Shown piece by piece: positions 59,605 through 64,000 of a stretch of DNA of 64,000 nt. This DNA comes from Methyloligella sp050110875 (GTDB lineage: Bacteria > Pseudomonadota > Alphaproteobacteria > Rhizobiales > Methyloligellaceae), in the NCBI GenBank assembly GCA_050110875.1, contig CP188828.1, forward strand, positions 496,001 to 560,000. Direction: 5' to 3'. Numbering within the stretch: position 1 is the stretch's first letter; the number at the start of each line of letters is the position of its first letter. Below the pieces are notes generated by a model, which was not told the origin of the DNA, did not search any database, and saw only the letters and a list, made by a program, of their open reading frames with translations. Both the position numbers and the translations under genes were made by a program.

Positions 59605-61449
59605 TCAACTTCTCTCCGCCGCGGCATCGGCGGGGTTCGGCCTCGCTTCGGCTTGCGCGCCTTTCACCGGCTCGGCACGGATAAGTCCCCGCACGGAATT
59701 CCCCAGATAGATGCGATCGGCGCGGTGGAGATCCTCCAGGATGAGGATGGCCTCGCTGGCCTCGACCCGGGGCAGATCGATCATCTCTTCCCGCAAGGTG
59801 CCCGGCAGGAGACCGCAAGCGACGGCTGGCGTGTAGAGCCGGCCGTCCTTCTCGATGAAGAGATTGGTGCGGGTGCCTTCGGTGAGCTCGCCCTTGCTGT
59901 TGAGGAAGATCACCTCGTCGCAGCCGGTGGCCTCCTGCGCCTCGGCCAGAGCCTCATCGTAAAAGGCGCGGCGGGTCGTCTTGTGAAAGAAGAAGGGATC
60001 CTTCTCGTCCACACGGCGGTCGGACACGGCGAAGGTCCAGACGGTATCCTTACCGGGAAGCGCGATCTCCTTGGCGGTGACGGCGATGGCGCCGTCCTCG
60101 CCCAGCAGCAACCGGACCATATAGGTCTCGCCCTGGAGCGCCCTGGTTTCGGCGGCGAGCGCCGCCTTCACCGCCTCGCGATCATAGGGATAGCCGAAAT
60201 GCTGGGCGGAAGCCTGAAGACGGTTCAGATGGCGGTCCAGGAGATAGAAGCCCCCTTCCCGCTCCCAGCGGATGGTCTCGATGAGATCGAAATTCTGGGC
60301 CGGCTTGGTCAGGAACTCGCCCTTGAGCAAACATTCCTCGTATTCCGCCTCGCCCTTGCTGTCGGCGACGACGCCGCTGCCGATACCCATCTCGCCCTTG
60401 CCATCCTCGAGCATCAAGGTGCGGATGGCGACATTGAACTCCGCATCGCCATTGGGGGCGATGGTGCCGACCGCCCCCGTATAGACGCCGCGGGGCAATG
60501 CCTCGAGCTCGCGGATGATCTCCATGGCGCGGACCTTGGGCGCGCCGGTGACGGAGCCCGAAGGGAACAGCGCCTTCAGCATCTCCCGCAGCCCCATGTC
60601 GCTGCGCATCTCGGCCCGGATTCCGGAGGTCATCTGATGCACCGTGCGATAGGTCTCGACCGTAAAGAGATCGGTGACCTCCACCGAACCGATCTTGGCC
60701 AGGCGGCCGAGATCGTTGCGCAGAAGATCGACGATCATCAGGTTTTCCGCCCGCTGCTTCTCGTCCACTGCGAGCCACGTCTTTAGGCGCGCATCCTCGC
60801 GAGGCGTACGCCCACGCGGCGCCGTGCCCTTCATGGGGCGGGTGGAGAGCGCCGTTCCTTCGCGCTTGAAGAAGAGCTCGGGCGAGAGAGACAGGCAGTG
60901 AAAGTCGGGCGTGCCGATCAGCCCGCCATAAGAGACCCGCTGCTTGCGGCGGAGCGTTTGATAAAGCGCCACGGGGTCGCCGCCGTAGCGGAAGAAATAT
61001 TTGAGGGTGAGGTTGATCTGATAGACGTCGCCGGCGGCGATGTAATCCTTCACCTTTTCGAAGGCATCGAGATAGGCCGCCTTGGTCCAGGACAATTCCA
61101 AGTCCGAGACATCGGGCTCCCCCTCTCCCCCCTTTCGGGCGAGCCACGCCTTAGTCTCGCGGTCGTCGAAGCGTTTCGGCGCGCGGTAGAGGCCGATCCA
61201 GAAGAGCGGCTGCGCGCGCTCCGGCGGCATCAGGCCGGCGAGCTTCGGCTCCAGGCAATACCCCAGCTCATAGGCAAAGAAGCCGGCCGCGTAGAGGCCG
61301 CGCTTCAGCCCCTGCTCCACCGCGACGAGCTTCTCCTCGACCTCTTCGGGGTCGTGACAGACCACGACCTGAAGCGGTTCCTCAAAGAGAAGCGAGACGC
61401 CACCCGGCCTCAGGCTGTCATCCAGCAATACAAAAGGAGAATCGGTCAT
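59605..61449 (-). CDS. pabBC: Aminodeoxychorismate synthase I / lyase fusion
   Basis: A 614-aa fusion for p-aminobenzoate synthesis. The N-terminal PabB part (~1-370) has the chorismate-binding core PFPSGSVTGAPKVRAMEIIRELE, YQINLT and GIGSGVVADSKGEAEY. The C-terminal PabC part (~385-610) is a PLP aminodeoxychorismate lyase with DRHLNRLQASAQHFG, the lysine in FFHKTTRR, and GTRTNLF near TEGTR. ATG 61449 is chosen; an upstream GTG at 61491 would add 14 residues. Only 110 bp follow fhcC on the same strand, so pABA supply for folate and perhaps tetrahydromethanopterin may be coordinated. Confidence 0.92.
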   Translation of the reverse strand: MTDSPFVLLDDSLRPGGVSLLFEEPLQVVVCHDPEEVEEKLVAVEQGLKRGLYAAGFFAYELGYCLEPKLAGLMPPERAQPLFWIGLYRAPKRFDDRETKAWLARKGGEGEPDVSDLELSWTKAAYLDAFEKVKDYIAAGDVYQINLTLKYFFRYGGDPVALYQTLRRKQRVSYGGLIGTPDFHCLSLSPELFFKREGTALSTRPMKGTAPRGRTPREDARLKTWLAVDEKQRAENLMIVDLLRNDLGRLAKIGSVEVTDLFTVETYRTVHQMTSGIRAEMRSDMGLREMLKALFPSGSVTGAPKVRAMEIIRELEALPRGVYTGAVGTIAPNGDAEFNVAIRTLMLEDGKGEMGIGSGVVADSKGEAEYEECLLKGEFLTKPAQNFDLIETIRWEREGGFYLLDRHLNRLQASAQHFGYPYDREAVKAALAAETRALQGETYMVRLLLGEDGAIAVTAKEIALPGKDTVWTFAVSDRRVDEKDPFFFHKTTRRAFYDEALAEAQEATGCDEVIFLNSKGELTEGTRTNLFIEKDGRLYTPAVACGLLPGTLREEMIDLPRVEASEAILILEDLHRADRIYLGNSVRGLIRAEPVKGAQAEARPNPADAAAERS

Positions 61450-61559
61450 CAACCGAAGCGGCTCCCTATTCGCCAATCCGGCTCTGCACAAGCCAGGCTC
61501 TCGATATGAAACGAGCCTGTGCGGAGATCGAGCACCAAAGTCGTAAGCCTAGCCCAGGC

Positions 61560-62363
61560 CTAGCGAAGGATCAGCATCTCTCCCTTGCCCAACGCCGCCA
61601 TATCGCCCATGAGCCGCTGGGCGCGCCGCGGCAGGCGGAGCTTGACATCGTGCTCCTTCAGATGGCGTTCGAGGAGCTTCAGGTAGGTGAACTCGATGAT
61701 TCCGCAATCGGCGAAGGTGGGCAGGATCTCCTTCGGCTCTTTCTTGAAGATCAGGCTGCCGCGCTTGCAGCCGTAGCCGGCGAAGCGTCCGACCTTGCCG
61801 AGAAAGACAATCGTGCCCGCCACCACACGCGCACCGGCGTAATCGCCAGCATCGCCGCAAACGGTAATGATGCCGCGGCGCATGCGCTCTCCCAGCATGG
61901 GGCCCGCATTGCCGCGAATAATCAGCCGGCCGCCACGCATGCCGTGCACCTCGCCGACCAGCACGCCGCCGGCGCGCTCGCCGGCATTGCCGCCGATATC
62001 GAGAGTGCCGCCGGACATGGCCGCTCCGGCATAGGGGCCGGCATTGCCTTTCAGAATCAAGGTGCCGCCCTTGAGGGAGGCGCCGAGATAGGCGCCGGCA
62101 TCGCCGTCGACCAGGATATCGCCTTCGGAGACGCGCGCGCCGATATGGTCGCAGCGCTCATCCGTGCCGACGAAGCGCAGCTTGGACGTCTCGTCGCCGC
62201 TCACCTTGAAAAGATCGCCGACGGAAAGCGGCGCCCGGGTCGTGCCGATATGCAGCGCCTCGATATCCTTCGGCTTCATGCCGGCGAGACGATCGGGGGT
62301 CAGGCAGGACAGATCGACCCTTTGATCGGGCCGCTGCTTCATTTTGAAGGTGAGAGCGCTCAA
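61560..62363 (-). CDS. fhcC: Formyltransferase/hydrolase complex subunit C
   Basis: FhcC (267 aa), the formylmethanofuran dehydrogenase C-like subunit of the Fhc complex, which hydrolyses formyl groups to formate in methylotrophs. Its body is a beta-helix of repeats such as GGTLILKGNAGPYAGAAMSG and GGRLIIRGNAGPMLGE, as in the GXGXG domain of glutamate synthase. Start is TTG 62363, overlapping the fhcD stop and preceded by AAGGAG; homologues begin MSALT in the same place. The ATG at 62342 lacks a ribosome site. Confidence 0.93.
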   Translation of the reverse strand: MSALTFKMKQRPDQRVDLSCLTPDRLAGMKPKDIEALHIGTTRAPLSVGDLFKVSGDETSKLRFVGTDERCDHIGARVSEGDILVDGDAGAYLGASLKGGTLILKGNAGPYAGAAMSGGTLDIGGNAGERAGGVLVGEVHGMRGGRLIIRGNAGPMLGERMRRGIITVCGDAGDYAGARVVAGTIVFLGKVGRFAGYGCKRGSLIFKKEPKEILPTFADCGIIEFTYLKLLERHLKEHDVKLRLPRRAQRLMGDMAALGKGEMLILR

Positions 62364-63268
62364 CCGACAATCTCCTTCAAATGGAAATGATGGGGGCCGA
62401 GATTGCCGCCGTAATTGCCGGCAGCGATCTGGATGATGCCGTCCTTGGAACCGCCGTCGAGAACCGCATCCATGCCGGCCTTCATGGCGGCGGAGATGGC
62501 TTCGGGCGTCAGACCGTCGATAACGATCTCCATGACCGCCTCGACCTCGAGCGGCAGATCCGTATCGACCGCGCCTTTGAGCGTCGGGCAATAGGCATCG
62601 TTGGTGGAGGCGATCTGGCCCTCGTATTTCGAGCCGACCTTGGAGCCGGAGCGAACGATGCCGCCCGGGAACGGCGTGATGATATCGGGCATCTGGCTCA
62701 TGGCCTTCACGGCACGGGTGCAGGCCTTGAGCACGCCGTCATGAGACTTGCCGAGCACCAGGAAGTTGCCGCCACCGACGGCATCCTTGGTGAAGCCGGT
62801 CTTCTCCTCGCAGACGAACTCGCCATCCATCACGGGAATGCGCCAGAAGCGGCGGCCGTCGACGACCTTCGACATCTGCCAGCCATCGCCGAAGAAGCGG
62901 AGCGACGAGCCGAGCTTCAACCCCTTCTTGCCCGGGAGCCCGGCATAGCAGGCGGTGCCGGGACAGGTCAGCACGCATTGGCCGACGCGGTTGCGGAGCT
63001 GCTTCTGCAGCTTGTCCTTGTCCATGGTGAAGAGCAGCACGGCAACGCCCGGACGGCCGTCATAGGTCTCGTCCCGGGAAAGCTTCCGCTCGATGCCGCC
63101 CTCGGCACCGCAAGCGATCACCGAGGTGGCGAAGCCGGTCATGGTGCGGGCTGCGATCTCCGCCCATTCCGCCGTCGGCGCCGTGACGATCACCCGGGTG
63201 CCCACCATGGGGAAGGCCTCGGCGAAGGTATCGACGATGGTGACGCCCTTGCGCTTGATATCCGTCAT
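62360..63268 (-). CDS. fhcD: Formylmethanofuran-H4MPT formyltransferase (FhcD/Ftr)
   Basis: FhcD (302 aa) moves the formyl group between tetrahydromethanopterin and a methanofuran analogue. VTIVDTFAEAFPMVGTRVIVTA begins the family, with IGGRFF-like GSSLRFFGDGWQMSK and the C-terminal GVKAISAGNYGG-like IQIAAGNYGGNLGPHHFHL. The start overlaps the fhcA stop by 4 bp. Part of the coupled fhcA-fhcD-fhcC run. Confidence 0.95.
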   Translation of the reverse strand: MTDIKRKGVTIVDTFAEAFPMVGTRVIVTAPTAEWAEIAARTMTGFATSVIACGAEGGIERKLSRDETYDGRPGVAVLLFTMDKDKLQKQLRNRVGQCVLTCPGTACYAGLPGKKGLKLGSSLRFFGDGWQMSKVVDGRRFWRIPVMDGEFVCEEKTGFTKDAVGGGNFLVLGKSHDGVLKACTRAVKAMSQMPDIITPFPGGIVRSGSKVGSKYEGQIASTNDAYCPTLKGAVDTDLPLEVEAVMEIVIDGLTPEAISAAMKAGMDAVLDGGSKDGIIQIAAGNYGGNLGPHHFHLKEIVG

Positions 63269-64000
63269 GACGTCGTTCCTGGCAGCTTCGCGAAGCGGCC
63301 TTCGCGCCCTGCAATCCCCTCGGGCACGTCGAACACCTCTGGATTGATGCCGTAATTGTCGCCGTAGAAACCGTTGAGGCGGCGATTGATGTTCTTGTCG
63401 AAATCGGGGGTGGCGTGGAAGGCCTTGCCCCAGGTGATGTCGACGATCTTGCCGTCGCGCACGACGAGCGTGCCGTCCTTGAAGACGAGGGCCGCCCGAT
63501 CGAACATGGCGACCTTGTCGTCCTTCTTCGTATAGACGGCGACATCGCCCACCGCGCCTGCGCCGAGATGGCCGCGATCGGGAAGACCGAGCAGCTTGGC
63601 CGGCGCGGCACGGGTCATGACAGCGAATTCGGAGAGCGTGATCTCACGATCGATCTCCGCCAGATTGGTGACCTCGCGAATCGCCTCGGGCAGCTTATCG
63701 AGCCAGCGGGTCCGCTCGTTCTTGTCGAGAAGCAGACCGAAGATCTCCGGATAGCGGGTGAACAGCGCGCCGTTCGGATGGTCGGTGGAGAACAGCACCT
63801 GCCACGGGTTCTTGGCGAGGAGGAAGATCTCCAGGCCAATGGCCCACTGCACGGCGTTCACGAAGCTCTTGGACTTGTATTTGTAAGGCACGACGCCGGT
63901 GCCGTTGCCCTCGCCCTGGTAGAGTGCCCACTTCCCCGGGCTCGCCGCCTTGCGGCCGTCGAACTGGCGCAGCACGTCGGCTGACATCGTGACGGTCTGT
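63265..64000 (-). CDS. fhcA: Formyltransferase/hydrolase complex subunit A, 3' part
   Basis: C-terminal ~245 residues of FhcA, an amidohydrolase-fold subunit homologous to formylmethanofuran dehydrogenase A. The frame remains open at the window edge. STDHPNGALFTRYPEIFGLL carries the conserved Asp/His of the metal-dependent hydrolase family, and SAVGDVAVYTKKDDK-like GAVGDVAVYTKKDD begins the C-terminal beta domain. The upstream half, and probably fhcB, lie outside. The stop overlaps fhcD. Confidence 0.93.
   Translation of the reverse strand, partial: QTVTMSADVLRQFDGRKAASPGKWALYQGEGNGTGVVPYKYKSKSFVNAVQWAIGLEIFLLAKNPWQVLFSTDHPNGALFTRYPEIFGLLLDKNERTRWLDKLPEAIREVTNLAEIDREITLSEFAVMTRAAPAKLLGLPDRGHLGAGAVGDVAVYTKKDDKVAMFDRAALVFKDGTLVVRDGKIVDITWGKAFHATPDFDKNINRRLNGFYGDNYGINPEVFDVPEGIAGREGRFAKLPGTTS

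Noticed and set aside
1..64000. CRISPR array, prophage or insertion sequence
   Set aside because: No regularly spaced direct repeats, no phage structural genes and no transposase or terminal inverted repeats with target duplication were seen. The dispersed palindromes are short and irregularly placed.

Overview
The window is a high-G+C chromosomal segment (roughly 60-65% by eye) of an alphaproteobacterium, most likely a methylotrophic member of the Hyphomicrobiales (Rhizobiales). Three things point there. The gene order is typical of the group: dgt-argS-SPOR-nagZ-scpA-scpB-tatABC-serS-surE-pcm-LysM/LytM, then yajC-secD-secF. There is a PhyR-NepR-EcfG general stress response locus, a PopZ-type polar organiser and an ExoR-like Sel1 protein. 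The right edge carries fhcCDA of the tetrahydromethanopterin-linked formaldehyde oxidation pathway.

Layout. 1-4150: 3' end of a Pif1/RecD-like helicase and uvrA, separated by G/C-rich dispersed repeats. 4151-7050: an AT-richer island with a DUF5677-like protein, a small membrane protein and a KAP-type P-loop NTPase. 7050-8250: a noncoding stretch with strong nested hairpins, a palindromic repeat, one small gene and more repeats. 8250-16500: mostly single-gene units (secreted proteins, isochorismatase-like hydrolase, beta-carbonic anhydrase, plant-type LRR protein, SLOG protein, ion channel with zinc ribbon, ATPase, GST). 16660-23020: trmFO, a squalene/phytoene synthase homologue, secF-secD-yajC and a DUF815 ATPase. 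23300-39190: a long minus-strand block for envelope export, cell division, chromosome partition and translation. 39350-50270: erpA, xth, an exoR-like gene overlapping ilvD, valS, popZ, tolC and a Pcm-fold protein. 50420-53290: tRNA-Cys, tRNA-Asn, a membrane protein, Tat-exported MsrB, a lipid kinase and a DUF3597 protein.

53490-59600 is the general stress response locus. It has an HWE histidine kinase, phyR, nepR and ecfG, with csbD-like, DUF3309, DUF1328 and other small membrane or secreted proteins around them. Four perfect EcfG promoters (GGAAC, 16-17 nt spacer, CGTT) are visible. One of them (55175-55199) does not precede a gene. It precedes a stretch of about 96 nt that folds into a 5' hairpin with a 24-nt C-rich loop and ends in a perfect 10-bp intrinsic terminator. 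This is the architecture of the stress sRNA GsrN of Caulobacter, and it is the most interesting unannotated element I found. The phyR-nepR intergenic region also carries two back-to-back -35 boxes forming the palindrome GTTCCCGCACGGAAC.

59605-64000 holds a pabB-pabC fusion directly downstream of fhcA-fhcD-fhcC, the last three translationally coupled. Because p-aminobenzoate is a precursor of both folate and tetrahydromethanopterin, the adjacency may serve cofactor supply for C1 oxidation. No CRISPR array, prophage or insertion sequence was recognised.
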